From the NCBI GenBank assembly GCA_012934845.2, contig WNNJ02003751.1, positions 1 to 64,000 on the forward strand: a stretch of DNA of 64,000 nucleotides, in the 5' to 3' direction. The DNA is from Pomphorhynchus laevis (lineage: Eukaryota > Acanthocephala > Palaeacanthocephala > Echinorhynchida > Pomphorhynchidae). The notes under the pieces are model-generated. The model did no database searches. It was not told where the DNA came from and saw only the letters and a list, made by a program, of their open reading frames with translations. Shown here in pieces: positions 11,084 to 22,479 of the stretch. The translations under genes were made by a program, and so were the position numbers. Within the stretch, counting starts at the first letter, position 1; each line of letters starts with the position of its first letter.

Positions 11084-11223
11084 ATATGAGATGGAAAAGT
11101 CATAACAAGCAAGTTCAAGTTTCCATCGTTCAAGTTTCTCATTCTTTATCTTGTTTCAGCGCGCAGGCTGGAAAATAAAGCTTACTGACTTCTGGTCAGT
11201 GAAAATTAAGAAATGTCTGCCAA

Positions 11224-11834
11224 TCAGAAAATGACGCCATTTCTTGAGTGCTTCCACAATTGCATAAGCTTCTTTCTCCACTGAAGAGTACTTTCGCTCA
11301 CACTTAGACAAGGTTCTTGAGAAAAAGGCGATGGGTCGCCCATCTCCGTTAAGAGTAGACGCGATGCAAACATTTGAAGCATCCGTTTCAACAGTGAGTT
11401 CAATTCTTCGAAATGTACGGCAGCTTCAGTAGACATTGGAAATCGTACCACGTCCTTGAGAGGGGCAATCTTGCTTAAGAATTTTGGAATCCATGAAGAG
11501 TAATAGGCAAAAAGTCCAAGAGCCCGTTTCAATGATGTTAAATTAGACGGAAGAGGTAAGTCGCGAAGAGCTGTCAAACGATAGTATCTGGATGTAGTTT
11601 TCCTTGGGATACTTGATAACCGAGAATTTTTATATCCGTTTTACAGAATTCGCATTTGTCAGGATTATAAGTTAATTCAATCAGTTTAGCCATCTCGTCA
11701 AATTTCGCCAAATTCTCATCATGCTCCACTTTTGTACGTCCACAAACTGTAATGTTATCGAGATATTCGAAAGTATGTTTTAATCCATGCACCTCTATTA
11801 TTCGATCCATTAACCAGATCGAATTGACTACCAC
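11224..11834 (-). pseudogene. Gypsy RT and RNase H region (fossil)
   Basis: Part of the same element. It is recognised by an EYLDNITVCGRT catalytic-palm segment, YNPDKCEFCKTDIKILGYQV, and LKRALGLFAYYSSWIPKF, which are typical of Ty3/gypsy RT palm, thumb and connection. RNase H-like text lies further on. Confidence 0.8.
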
Positions 11835-12585
11835 CCATGCATATTTTCACGTTCTGATGGCATTCCATAAACTCTATTCTGAGGATAGATTCGGTACATA
11901 AATCGTTTAGAATATCAAATTTGACGTATTCGTAAACTCGATTGTGATACTCAATCGTTACACTCACTTCACCATTAGTATACGTTTTGAGATTGTTAGT
12001 GACCATTGTCACATATTTGCTTGATTTTTGGATGGAGAGATTCAACCGTTTTGCTGTATCGAACCGCATAAAATTTCCGTAACTGCCTGTATCAAAAAGA
12101 CATTGCACTCTATGCTGATTTATTTGAATAATGTCGGCAACTTTGCTATCTCGACAGGTATATGCCAGTGTCGCGATCTGTGTGTCAGTATTCTTGAATT
12201 TCGAAGATTTACAAACTCTACTGAAATGCCCAACTTTCCCGCATCGACGACATGTAGATTCCTTTGCCGGACAAGAAGACCTTTGGTGCTTTATTGATCC
12301 TCCGCAGAAACAGCATTTCCACTGGGACTTCGTCGTGACAGCAGCATGATTAGACGAACATAAATCCACATTTTCACGCATCTGAGGACTTACTTATTTG
12401 CGGTGTAGGTCGTCTGTTATATGGGCTACGCGGTAAAACGGTTGTTCGATAAAAGCTGAACGCTTTTCAGCCATTTCTATAGCCTTGGCTTTGTCACATG
12501 CGATCGAAAATTGTAGATGTGTATTTTCCAATAATCTCTCTCGTATCCTTGATGAAGAGATGCCCATAATAAACGCATTTAGCAT
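11835..12585 (-). pseudogene. Gypsy gag zinc-knuckle and protease region (fossil)
   Basis: Part of the same element. It shows CCFCGGSIKHQRSSCPAK and a CRRCGKVGHFSRVCKS knuckle (CCHC nucleic-acid-binding), then a retropepsin-like active-site segment CLFDTGSYGNF. Upstream gag-like text (MLNAFIMGISSSRIRERLLE) lies at the 12.5-kb end. Confidence 0.82.
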
Positions 12586-13046
12586 TGCTTTATCTTGATG
12601 TCACGTTTTTAAAATCGCATTCGATAGCAAGCTGCTTTAACGCATTAATGTACTGTTGTATATCCTCCCCCCTCAACTTGACGACGGACATACAACATGT
12701 GTCGAGCATATACAACGTTTACAGGCTTTTCGAACACAGACCTGAGAATCTCGATTGCTTGATCATATGAATCCGCAACTTTAATTGATTTAAAAATCTA
12801 TGGAGAAACGAAATTTCTGAGAATAGTAAGCTTGACTTGTTCGGGAGCTTTGATGTATAACAGGAATTCCGTAAATGTTGCAAACCAGTGGCGTCATATG
12901 TCAGTCATGCCTCTTTAATATGGTTGTACTGTTAACTTCGAAGATTGCAAGTATCGTGCCATATCTATTGAACTTGCTGTCTCGTTGTCAAAGACATTAG
13001 ATCGATGAGAGTTTGATTCGGTCATTCAACAATGAGTCCAATAAAT

Positions 13047-13122
13047 TGAGGTAAAACTTATGAAGTTTTATTGGACTTAATCTACAGTACCAAATGGTTT
13101 AATGATAAACAAAGTTATGACA
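13047..13122 (-). repeat. Terminal repeat of gypsy element (5' copy)
   Basis: 76-bp partner of the repeat at 9,668-9,743, beginning tgaggtaaaacttatgaag and ending gttatgaca, with the target duplication CAATG directly outside at 13,123-13,127. Confidence 0.88.
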
Positions 13123-13129
13123 CAATGAA

Positions 13130-13960
13130 AGGGAGGTGACGGTGGCTTGTCAATAAGATATATGGTCCTGGCTCTGCGGAGTGCTGCATTAATCCAACTA
13201 CGAGCTATATTGTTGAAGTCACCGATAAACATGTCATATCCGCTACCTAACATTATATCCAGAATATCAAGGTTCTTGTGAATATCATCTGGTCGAATAT
13301 AAATATTGGATGTGCTGATGGGTTTACTGTTTTTCCAGAATGTTATCCCTTAACAAGACATGACTAGACAAAATAGTTAAGTAAATGGATTATCTTAAGT
13401 GGCTCTTAACAAAAGTTAGAAGACCTTAAGATGAAAATGGGTGATATGGGGTAATATATAGAGTAAAGTGGGTGGTTATATTCTTTTGAATGAATCAATT
13501 AATGTCCCGCAATGATCGGATCGATCTAATCTCCTGAATGACTACAAACTTTGTATCTCGACTAGATATGAGACTAAGTGCAGAAGCACTGTTCGAATTC
13601 CACTGAACAATGTTCAGAGAAAATGGATCTCGACTATTTCCTATTGCAATGATAAGCAGTGTAGATATTGGATATATTAGGTGGGTCCTGAGCTGGAAAG
13701 GTTGCCCTTCACAGATTCAGGCTCTACCGGGTGACCATTGACTGTGTCCGTGCTGGTGAGTAAATTATAATCATTTCCCTTATCGTTTTTAAATCCATCG
13801 AGTGTATCTTCATTTCCGTTGGAATACATGGACTTTTTTCCCATAACTTTCCCTTCTTCTGAAGACGTATCGTTGTAGAAGCTGCAGATGCGGTCTGTTT
13901 GTTCGATGTAATCGAGCCAGACTCTAAAATATGCTGAGTATCATTAAATTTTCTAAACAT
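13130..13960 (-). mobile_element. LINE-B fragment (end of ORF1 and endonuclease region)
   Basis: Diverged minus-strand copy of the LINE-B family found intact-ended at 29.1-33.1 kb. Near 13,140-13,300 it encodes the endonuclease block with GDFNNIARSWINAALRRAR. At 13,724-13,960 it carries the end of ORF1 (IRLQKKGKLWEKSPCIPTEM). Between them is the ORF2 start (plus-strand tgttcagagaaaatgg). Frameshifts and stops are present. It is cut at the 3' side by, or directly abuts, the gypsy target site. Confidence 0.7.
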
Positions 13961-14089
13961 AATTTTCTAAACAAACTTTGAAATTTAACTATTGTTTCCT
14001 CTTGCTTCCAATCTATAATTCTAATCATCTCATACGTTGTTATAAGTGAAGAATTATTGTGATTATCAGCTTTGATAAATTTGGTCGGA

Positions 14090-14480
14090 AATCCGTCTTG
14101 TCACTTAGTGCTAAGAGAACATACCCCGCCTTATATATAGTACGAAGTATAGTACTTCGTACTATACTTTTCGAGTCGTGATAGACATGCTGGACACATC
14201 TAACTAATCGTTTTAGAACGTTATGTCGACGTAGGACATACCAAGTGAATTAATGCGGCACACGATCGAAGGCCTTCTTCAAATCAAGAAATGCAACATG
14301 AAGGGGTTTGCCTTTGTATTGTTGCAGGCACCGCGCAGCGTCAATGCCGTTAGTGGTTCCATCATGAACGAGATATATTATATATAATAAACCAGCAACC
14401 GTTTTTGAATGACCTTAAAACTCGAATTTATCTTCCCAGAACTCAAGCTTACGATGTCGACTATTGCTCGATGTCATGAA
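14090..14480 (-). mobile_element. LINE reverse-transcriptase fragment (LINE-E)
   Basis: The minus strand reads a conserved RT catalytic block HVAFLDLKKAFDRVPH (around 14,250-14,300). It is preceded by DGTTNGIDAARCLQQYKGKP and followed by WYVLRRHNVLKRLVRCVQHV and YHDSKS, as in invertebrate LINEs with an LDLEKAFDRVP motif. Only part of the RT remains and it contains stops. It is a different family from LINE-A to LINE-D. Confidence 0.75.
14137..14167. repeat. Short perfect palindrome inside LINE-E
   Basis: The two arms, tatagtacgaagta and its reverse complement, sit next to each other and make a hairpin of about 14 bp. It appears to be a local duplication within the decayed LINE-E fragment. Confidence 0.6.
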
Positions 14481-14547
14481 AGCATGGCAAATATAGATAC
14501 TTCGCTATACAAAACATCAATTGCAATGTATAATTATAACACATATA

Positions 14548-14753
14548 ATCAGATCAGCTAACTAAGTCTACGTATTTTATACGATGTATAAATAAAAATA
14601 AGGATAAATAATAAATAATTATATAACATTTTATAAAATTTATATTTATATCAGGTTAAAATATAAAATTGATATTTAAAATAAAAGTCAATATTTATAA
14701 GTTGACTAATAAATAACAGACTATGTATAAGAATAAGATTATAGGTCATCAGG
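14548..14753 (-). repeat. M1 dispersed repeat, apparently full length
   Basis: Minus-orientation copy with both ends: aatcagatcagctaactaag and tctacgtattttata at one side, and cagactatgtataagaataa then ataggtcatcagg at the other. It is about 205 bp and a good reference for the family. A partial echo (aaggtcatcaggaggaact) follows at 14,959. Confidence 0.65.
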
Positions 14754-15049
14754 AGTAACTGCTATGTCATCAGATTTCAACCGCTATTCCTCTAACCGAC
14801 ATTATTTACATAATATTATAAATATTTATTATATATTTATATAAATATAATACATTATATAGTACAATGATTTTAATAGTTTCGAAACGCGAGAAATTCA
14901 ATACCGTCTAGAGAATAAACTTATTTTTGGAGATGTTCAAAAAAATGATATAAAGATTTAAGGTCATCAGGAGGAACTGCTATGTTATCAGGTTTCAACC
15001 GCTATTCTTCGACCCATTTATTTTTTTATAAATATTTCTAAATAATTTA

Positions 15050-15335
15050 TTATATTTAACTTGATTGCATCTGGAGCTGAAATTCTTCTGATTGTGGCAC
15101 GATATTATCCTCACAGGTATTGTTCCTATTTCAATACGGCAAGATGCTACTAATCAGCCTGGGTGGGTCTCACCAGCTGCTCACCCAGACCTACATTTTA
15201 CGTTTCGACCCTCATTATCTGCTTACTCCGTACACTGGTGCTGATCGGATCGGAACTCAGGACGTCTGTATCTCGATTCAACGCTATATCCACTAGGCTG
15301 GCTGGTCCAGCGGTGTAGATATACATTCATGTATA
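15050..15335 (-). mobile_element. Putative tRNA-derived SINE
   Basis: The minus strand begins with tRNA-like text. An A-box-like agcctagtggatatagcg (15,282-15,299) and a B-box-like gagttccgatccgat (15,244-15,258) are spaced as in an internal RNA polymerase III promoter. A GC-richer body follows (cacccagg hairpin region near 15,160) and an A/T-rich tail near 15,050. It stands out by composition from the flanks. No second copy was found in the window, so the SINE call rests on the promoter boxes alone. Confidence 0.5.
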
Positions 15336-15339
15336 TTGC

Positions 15340-16650
15340 TTTCGGTAGGGGATCGTATTTATATAAATAAATATTTATAATCTTATTTAATGTCACATAT
15401 AATCCTAAATTATCTCTTTATTGTCGCTATAAATCTTTTATATATTATCGTCTACACTCATTTCGATAGTATTTTCCAAACGAATTCAAATTATTCCTCA
15501 ACATTAAAAAACAGATTAGGTTTTATTAAGTTATAATATAAAAATGTAAAAACAGGAAATATAAGTCTTTAGTGATAATTTTGGAAAACAAAACAAGACC
15601 CGGTCTTAAATAAGAGAAACACGTTAGAAAAAGCTGTATTGTCTTAACAAATTTTAATCCATATGTCGATTTCTATTGTGAATCAGAAAATTGATGGATA
15701 GAATAATAAAATATTTAAAGAATGAAGTATTTTGTTGTTTTCTTGCTCTTTAATATAGAAGCATATATTATAATTAACATAATTTTTGGAGGACAAATTT
15801 AATGAAACATTTTTTTGTAATATATGATCTTGTCTTATTGCTGTCTTGGGGATGTAATTTTATTGAATTATTAATGTTGCCTCCACTTTAAAATATGTCA
15901 GTACCCACTGGATGCTGTTTAGCAGTTAATGCGATTATACAATAAGTCAAACAAAATAGAAAATTTAATAAGTTCTATATATAAAAAATTACAGTTTTTA
16001 ACGTGTATTCTTCTGCGTTGGAATTGCACCCAATACTTCCAACAAAACATATTTACTAACAGATATTTAAAATTTAGAAATATTTTTTTAATTAAAAGAT
16101 TAGTGTATTACTTCAATGTAGTTTATATGATTTTACATATTACATTATTCTAATTTTACATATTTTTAATATTTTATGATTAATAATTATTTATTAATCA
16201 TAAATTATGTCATATTTATGTAAACTTTTGACCATTTAAAGAGAAGCCGCTTAAAAAGCTGTCAGTGCCAACAGAATGCTGTTTAGCATAGTTTAAGAAT
16301 AACTAATTTACCTATATTTTTTAATAAAAATTCAAGGTTTTAACATTAAAAACTAGAAGACAAAATATTGATTTTGTAATGCGTATTTTAGAAAAATAAT
16401 TTTGACTAATGATAAATAACGTGAGACAATCCTAGAACTTTGTTTTTTAAGATTTTTATGTACTCACTTTACATATTTTATCATTTATGTGGCTAATATT
16501 ATCGATAAATTGTCATTGGTTTACTATTATAACTCTTAATTCCATATTTTATAAAAATACATTAATCTTATCACTTTGTTGACACACAACCTATTTAACT
16601 ATTTAGTGTGTATTTTGTTTACTAAATTGATAATCTGAAAATAATCTGAT
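15340..16650. other. AT-rich non-coding stretch
   Basis: No credible gene. The phrase gatgctgtttagca occurs at 15,912 and again at 16,275, a weak local duplication. A 74-codon frame at 15,929-16,153 is low-complexity AT translation. Confidence 0.45.
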
Positions 16651-16654
16651 TTTA

Positions 16655-17000
16655 TTTTGTCTTAAAATTCTAAATCACAAAAATTATTTTTAAAATTAAA
16701 AGATAATTATATGATAAGAATTTAATGCATTGATATTTTTATAAATAATTATAGATAATTATTTATTAATTATTAATTAATCGGAAAATGAACCGATTTT
16801 GATTTAGTTCAAGTCTTAAAATTCTAAATTCACAAAAATTATTTTTAAAATTAAAAGATAATTATATGATAAGAATTTAATGCATTGATATTTTTATAAA
16901 TAATTATAGATAATTATTTATTAATTATTAATTAATCGGAAAATGAACCGATTTTTGATTTAGTGCTCGTCTTAAAATTCTGAATTCACGAAAATTATTA
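16655..17000. repeat. Tandem duplication, period about 153 bp
   Basis: A segment from gtcttaaaattctaaat through aatcggaaaatgaaccgatt is repeated almost identically (16,655-16,806 and 16,807-16,962). A third partial start (cgtcttaaaattctgaattc) lies near 16,968. The near identity suggests recent duplication. Confidence 0.85.
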
Positions 17001-17645
17001 ATTATTAATTAATTAAATTAATATATTAAAAATAGTTAATTAATTTGTAGATAATTAATTAATATATAATTAATTATGTCATATTTGAATTAAAATTAAA
17101 TTAAAATAATAGGATTTACGTTAAATCTAGAGTTGTTTGTTGGTTTTATCAAATAAGCTTTATCAATCAAATCTTTTAATTTTTTCATGTGAATTAAAAA
17201 TGGTTTTACAATTTAAATTCTTAGAATTCAGTTTTAATTATCATCTTCAATGTATAAAATACAACGGTACTTTATAAAGAACATTTAGTGTTAGTTTAAT
17301 GTGTTAATTTGAACAGAAATGCTTGACTGACATTTGAAAAGCTAAAACGACATTGACAGGCAACATTTACTGGCACATAAAATGACGGTGCTTTTTTAAT
17401 TGTGATAATGTCATTTCACTACATAATGGATCTATAGTTATTCCAAAGGCCGAAGTGCTGGACTCCTCCTTTGTAAATCAAGTTCTGAGGATCTTTCACT
17501 AGATCAAAGCGCAATTGGGTGTAGCTCCGTATAACCGGAAGGCATACAATCTTGAATTCAGATCATGTATCTTGTTAATGAGATGTTTGCCTAAGGCAAA
17601 TTATGTATTTGCGCTAGGATACTTTGATGTCTTTGAATAATCCGG
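17001..17645. other. AT-rich non-coding stretch
   Basis: Nothing codes convincingly. A GC-richer island at about 17,440-17,580 (gccgaagtgctggactcctc) has weak SINE-like character but no convincing promoter boxes. Confidence 0.4.
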
Positions 17646-18036
17646 CTTAATGTATCTGAGTATTTATTCTTAATTAGCATTCAATGATGGGTTGTTTACG
17701 AACTAACAGTTTGAAAAATCTCAATTATAAAATTATAGATTGAAAATGAGATTTGATATTTGAAAAATCATTAATCTCAAATTGTGGTATGTTGCCATAA
17801 AACAATTATTTATAATAATCAATTAATATATTTATTATATTTAAAATTATCAAAAATAAATTAAAATAATATTAAAAATAATATTCTGCTTAATGTATCT
17901 GAGTATTTATTCTTAATTAGCATTCAAAGATGAGTTGTTTACGAACTAACAGTTTGAAACATCTCAATTATGAAATTAGAGATTGAAAATGAGATTTAAT
18001 ATTTGAAAAATCTTAAATCCCAAATTATGGTATGTT
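17646..18036. repeat. Tandem duplication, offset about 242 bp
   Basis: A unit of about 150 bp beginning gcttaatgtatctgagtatt and ending tatggtatgttg occurs at 17,646-17,794 and again at 17,888-18,036, about 92% alike by eye. They are separated by AT-rich spacer. It has no coding potential. Confidence 0.85.
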
Positions 18037-18149
18037 GAGTTTCGTATGAGATACAATTATTATTAAATATTATTATTAATTATTATTAAATAATTATTAC
18101 AAAACAATTATTTACAATATTTTATTATTATAATAATGAACATAATATA

Positions 18150-19060
18150 TATGATTGATTGATTGATTCTTTATTAAATAAAAGTGAACATGTTATAAAA
18201 TACAAATAAGCAACTATCTCTGTTTAATTTGTGTACAACTTCTTTAAATTTGATAAAAAATAAAAAATAAAAAATATATAATAATAAGGATCATTTGCAG
18301 CTGTAAAAAGGTAGGATAAACACTAATCAAGAAAAATTGTTTTACTGAGCTGTGGAGATTGCCAATTTACAACCTTCTGGATTTTCGACTCTGCTCTTCT
18401 AATGATCTAACAGCTTTGAATATGAACGAAGATGAAAACTTTTCGATTGGAGGTGCTTTCAAGCCAAACTTTTTATGACCATATTTAATCTGTATAGTAC
18501 AGTTAGTATGCCCGAAACAAAGTTCAAATAATTGGGATATAAACTTTATATTACGAGGGAGTTTGGTAAACACCATGTTTAAAACTTCCGCGAGAGTGAC
18601 TAAATTTTTTCCACAAATGCGCTCCGCGAACCTATGCATTTTTAACATTTTTTGAAGGTCTCGTGAGGCTACATTACACAAAGCGGGATATCCATAAACT
18701 AGTAATGATCTTACTAATGCAATATATACAACCTCAAACTGAGTGAGAGAGGCTACTAATGCCGAAATGCGCCTTAGCAGATAAAGTCGGCTACTGCATT
18801 TTCTGACGACCTCATCAAAATGAAGAGACCAAGACAGGTTGGCGGTAAAATTAAAGCCTAGTATTCGAAGACTATTACCACGTTTCAGCCCATGATCGAC
18901 TATCGATGGGCTATGTCGACTCTTTAGGTTGATATGCATAATTTTTGATTTTGATCAATTTAAGCTCAATAGATTTAGGTCAGTCCATTTAATCAGATTG
19001 TCCAACTCTAGCTCAACGTCTCTATTAGAATTTAATTTAATTCGTCGAATTCTATTCGAC
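18150..19060 (-). mobile_element. LINE-C, 5'-truncated copy (RT C-terminal region)
   Basis: A minus-strand frame of 190 codons (18,367-18,939) contains LRILGFNFTANLSWSLHF, RLYLLRRISALVASLTQF and LVRSLLVYGYPALCNV, the post-RT region of CR1/jockey-like LINEs. The 3' side carries a tail with a repeated tgattgattgat (about 18,155-18,166 on plus). The RT catalytic part is absent and the copy is 5'-truncated near 18,960-19,060. The long open frame suggests it is younger than most LINE pieces here. Confidence 0.8.
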
Positions 19061-19139
19061 GAACTTACATTTATGGAGAACGTACTTAATTACGAACTTA
19101 CAATTATAATTAATATAATTATTACTATTTATTATTTAA

Positions 19140-19225
19140 AATTTTGTTAATTATTGATGATTTTATTGTTCTATAATAACAACTCTGAGTAGCAGAAACA
19201 ATTGTATTTCAACGTTTAATAAATA
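19140..19225 (+). repeat. Dispersed repeat fragment shared with 7.6 kb
   Basis: Contains aattgtatttcaacgttta preceded by a ttaattattgatgatttta segment, matching 7,640-7,735. Class unknown. Confidence 0.5.
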
Positions 19226-19429
19226 TACATTGAAAAGAACTAAGATATAAAGTTATAAAACCCTAAAGATGACGTGCAAGAGCGCCGTCGAAATATTGGA
19301 TTATAACCAAATTTATCACAATGTTTCCTAGCCTTCTAGCAATTAATATAAATTATTATTATTCTAATTTTGTAATTTTGTTGCTTTTAAGTTATTTACA
19401 AAATTGGCACACAAGTGCAACACAGTACA

Positions 19430-19960
19430 TAATATGATTGACATAAAATATTTATCTATTAGTGAACAAATTTATTCGCGGATAAAATTGAATTATTAGA
19501 ATCCTTAAATATTTTAATAAATCAAAATTATTTAAAAGTATGGACATCTATATTTAGACAAATAAAAGGTGTTCCAACGGGAGCTAATAGTAGCCCAATT
19601 ATAGCTGCCTTTTTTAAGCTTTATAGAATATGAATTTGCTCATAACTGTGTAAAAACTAAATCTAAACAATATAAATATATGAAATATATGTTTCGATAC
19701 ATTGATGATATATATGTATTTAATTCTAATAATGTTTATTCAATAAGCGAACAAATTTATTTAGAAAGCCTTATTCTTAATGAAAAATTCAAAGTTATTA
19801 CACTCGTAGACTTGTGAAAATGACTTATGAACTTTAAAAAAATAAAATCAAATTGAAAGTTATCAGCATTACATAAATTTAACGAATAGTATGTGGCATA
19901 TTTGACGAATAGCTAATGTCTTTGTCCGGACTGTTGTTTAGTTTAATGCTCCCATTTTAA
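19430..19960 (+). mobile_element. Penelope-like element RT fragment, copy 1
   Basis: Across shifting frames it reads NQNYLKVWTSIFRQIKGVPT then GANSSPIIAAFF, and later MFRYIDDIYVFNSNN and EQIYLESLILNEKFKV. FRQ..G.P.G.N.SP.IA and the RYIDD box are characteristic of Penelope-like RTs. Multiple frame breaks are present. A paralogous, more decayed copy lies about 0.9 kb downstream. Confidence 0.75.
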
Positions 19961-20329
19961 AAATCAGTGCGCATCTTAAAGCTTTATATTGAATTGTTAA
20001 CAGTTAAATTTACCAAAGTACTTATAATTTTTAATAAACAAAAAGTAATTACTATTTCTGTCTAAATATTTGCTTTTAATAATTGCTTCAAGACTGCTTT
20101 TTTAACAGTTTTTTACCAATTTATACAACAGCGGTTGTTTTTTCAAATTCTCTAATACTACCTGTTACGCAAACTATTGACATAAACTTTATATTTAAAG
20201 TATTTTTAATGTAATTAAAAGGAGTCGGCGTTGAATAAACAATTTATCATTAATATTTAGCCAAATTATTTTTTAAGTAACCAAAATTCCAAAACGGTTA
20301 TAATTTGAAGATGTTACAATTTTATTATT

Positions 20330-20905
20330 ATTAACGAAAACGGATATATTAGGTTTCACCAGATGTTTAATTGATATATCAAGTAAATATAAATATATGG
20401 ATAAAGTTGAATTATTTGTATCGCTATATATTTTGATAAATTAAAATTATTTAAAGGTAGGGACATCTATATTTAGACAAATAAAATGTGTATTAGTGGT
20501 TGGTAATAGAAGCTCAATTATAGCTAACTTGTTTTTAAGCTTTACATAACATGCATTTGTTCATAACTGATTAAAAATAAATCTAAATTATATAAAGATA
20601 TAAAATATGTTTCGATATATTGATGATATATGTGTATTTAACTCTAACAATTTTTATTAAATAAGCAAACAAATTTATCCAGGTAGCCTTATTCTTAATA
20701 AAAAATCCAAAGTTATTACAGACTTGTGGACTTGTGAAAATGACTTAGGAACTTTTAAAAAATAAAATCAAGTTAAAGTTATCAGTAATACATAAATCCA
20801 ACTAATAGTGCGGTGGATAATGCCTATATCCGGCTTTTGTTAATTCCACTTTAAAAATCAGTGCGCATCTTAAATCTTTAGATCGACTTGTTAATTCTTG
20901 AATTT
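20330..20905 (+). mobile_element. Penelope-like element RT fragment, copy 2
   Basis: Parallel to the copy at 19.4 kb: LKVGTSIFRQIKCVL, IIANLFLSF, MFRYIDDICVFNSNN and KQIYPGSLILNKKSKV appear in the same order. The flanking text is also shared (gtgcgcatcttaaa after each), so the two are a local duplication or two insertions of one family. Broken by stops and shifts. Confidence 0.72.
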
Positions 20906-21560
20906 ACCAAGTTTTGTTACAAAATATCGGTAAAATAATTTTTTTTTGATTTCACAAAACATCAAGCATTTGTTTGTAGTAACTAGTACAAAATTAATAA
21001 AGATTACATTAAATAAATTAAAATGATGAAAAAATAATTTAATAATTATTTAATTAAAGTACTATAAAAATTACAAGTGTATAAGTATTTTTTGTTAGTG
21101 AACGGAAAGAAATAAACAGTAAACTTGTTAACTCATGAGTTTATCAGAGTATTTATTATTATTTTTTCACTATTGTTTAGCTACGCTTTTGGAAGATTTC
21201 TGGAAAGTGCCGATCCCAGCCAGCTGTTAGTTAGTAGTTAAATTATTATTTTTATTGTGTACAATATAATAAAATATTATTTTTTGATAATATTTAAAAT
21301 AATATTTTTAAATAAAATATTATCATATTGTCTTGATATATGTACCAGATGAAATGGTTATATTAATCATCTTATATTAACAATTTTATATAAACTAAGT
21401 CGTTTGTTACACGACTTCACCGAGTTTAATACATTTTGTCACAAGGCATGTGATCTCTATTATGATATTCAAAAGTCAGTTTACTGAAATGCTAAAAAGC
21501 AATTTCTTACTACCGTCAGAAATGTAATTTTTAGTGATAGAGTACAAAATACGCGATTAT
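20906..21560. other. AT-rich non-coding stretch
   Basis: No open frame or recognised repeat. It lies between the second Penelope fragment and the first Cys-containing module. Confidence 0.4.
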
Positions 21561-21857
21561 AAAGTAGTTTCAACAATTTCTTGACTGAATCACATTTTCT
21601 CTTTGTTTGCAGTCTCAAAACCAAATGTGTGTATAAGGTTGAAATTCATAATGCTAAAATTTCTATTTGTAAAAATTGCAACTATAAATATACGAATTTT
21701 CCTTAGTGAGGAAGATTTTTCTGAACGGGGATCTAAGAGTAGTCTGAATATTTTCTGTCAAGTATTGATAAGCTTTGTTTTTCGTCATTTTTATTTTATC
21801 ATTATGGCCATTGTTATTATAATCCGTAAGTATCAATATTCATTGTATTTTCATTGA
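21560..21857 (+). pseudogene. Cys-containing exon-like module, copy 1
   Basis: After an acceptor-like tctttgtttgcag (21,612) one frame reads TKCVYKVEIHNAKISICKN then CNYKYTNFP, and a GTAAGT donor-like site lies near 21,825. A diverged paralogue occurs at 24,370-24,620. Shared text in the two copies favours this frame over a longer 84-codon AT-rich frame at 21,603-21,857. It looks like an exon of a small Cys-containing protein that has been duplicated and is decaying. Family unknown. Confidence 0.35.
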
Positions 21858-22479
21858 TAATCATAGCATTTCCATTGTTTTAATTTAACGGGTATTGACG
21901 GTAGTTATATTAGCAACACAATCTATTTGCAATTAGATATAATTGAAAGAATTTTTTATATTTTTGTTTAATAGATTGCAAACTTATTCCAAAAATTTGC
22001 TTATTCGAATTGTCTTATAGATTATTTGAAGCATTTTAATCTAGTCACAGCTTCATATTGGAAAATTCTTAACTTTTTGAATTAAATATCCCAACAGAAT
22101 TTTGGGTTAAAACTCGAATTCTATTTGACCATTAGGATTGAAGGACGTGGCACAAGGAATTGATAGAAAAAGTAGTTTAGTAAATAATTCAACAACTATA
22201 TTATAATAATTCTGATTATTATATCCGGTTGAATGGACAAAATCCGGTTGAATGGACAAAATCTGTCCATTCAAGCTTTGGTTTATAATGCAACTTTACC
22301 AGATATATCAGTGGAAGCTGTAGACAAGTACCAAAGGGCAAAGAAAACTTTAGCTCGATCAGTTACCTAATATATGACCTTTGTCAGAAATATGACTACG
22401 TAAAAATGAAACTACGTATTATTGGTTACCACGATTTATTATTTGTCTTCTAATTTTCAATAATAATATCAGCAAGGAT

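Larger units (their letters stand above)
9668..13122 (-). mobile_element. Fossil Ty3/gypsy LTR retrotransposon
   Basis: A complete-ended but broken and internally shortened Ty3/gypsy element on the minus strand. Its ends are two 76-bp direct repeats beginning TG and ending CA, and the insertion is flanked by a 5-bp duplication CAATG (9,663-9,667 and 13,123-13,127). Parts in order from the 13.1-kb end are gag with zinc knuckles, protease, reverse transcriptase, RNase H and integrase. The integrase tail belongs to the invertebrate group with a TNETPHDRLFSFP motif. The terminal repeats differ at about 7 of 76 sites, suggesting an old insertion. At about 3.45 kb it is shorter than typical family members. 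It carries several breaks and is a fossil. Confidence 0.9.

Noticed and set aside
12028-12349. Plus-strand frames over the gypsy element
   Set aside because: Antisense shadows of the gag/protease region, which is recognisable on the minus strand.
15929-16153. 74-codon frame starting MRLYNKSNKIENLISS that looks LRR-like
   Set aside because: No phase-2 exon boundaries, weak acceptor, and the rest is low-complexity AT translation. It is 23 kb upstream of the LRR signal exon.
17440-17580. GC-richer island considered as a SINE
   Set aside because: No convincing A and B boxes at proper spacing, and no second copy.
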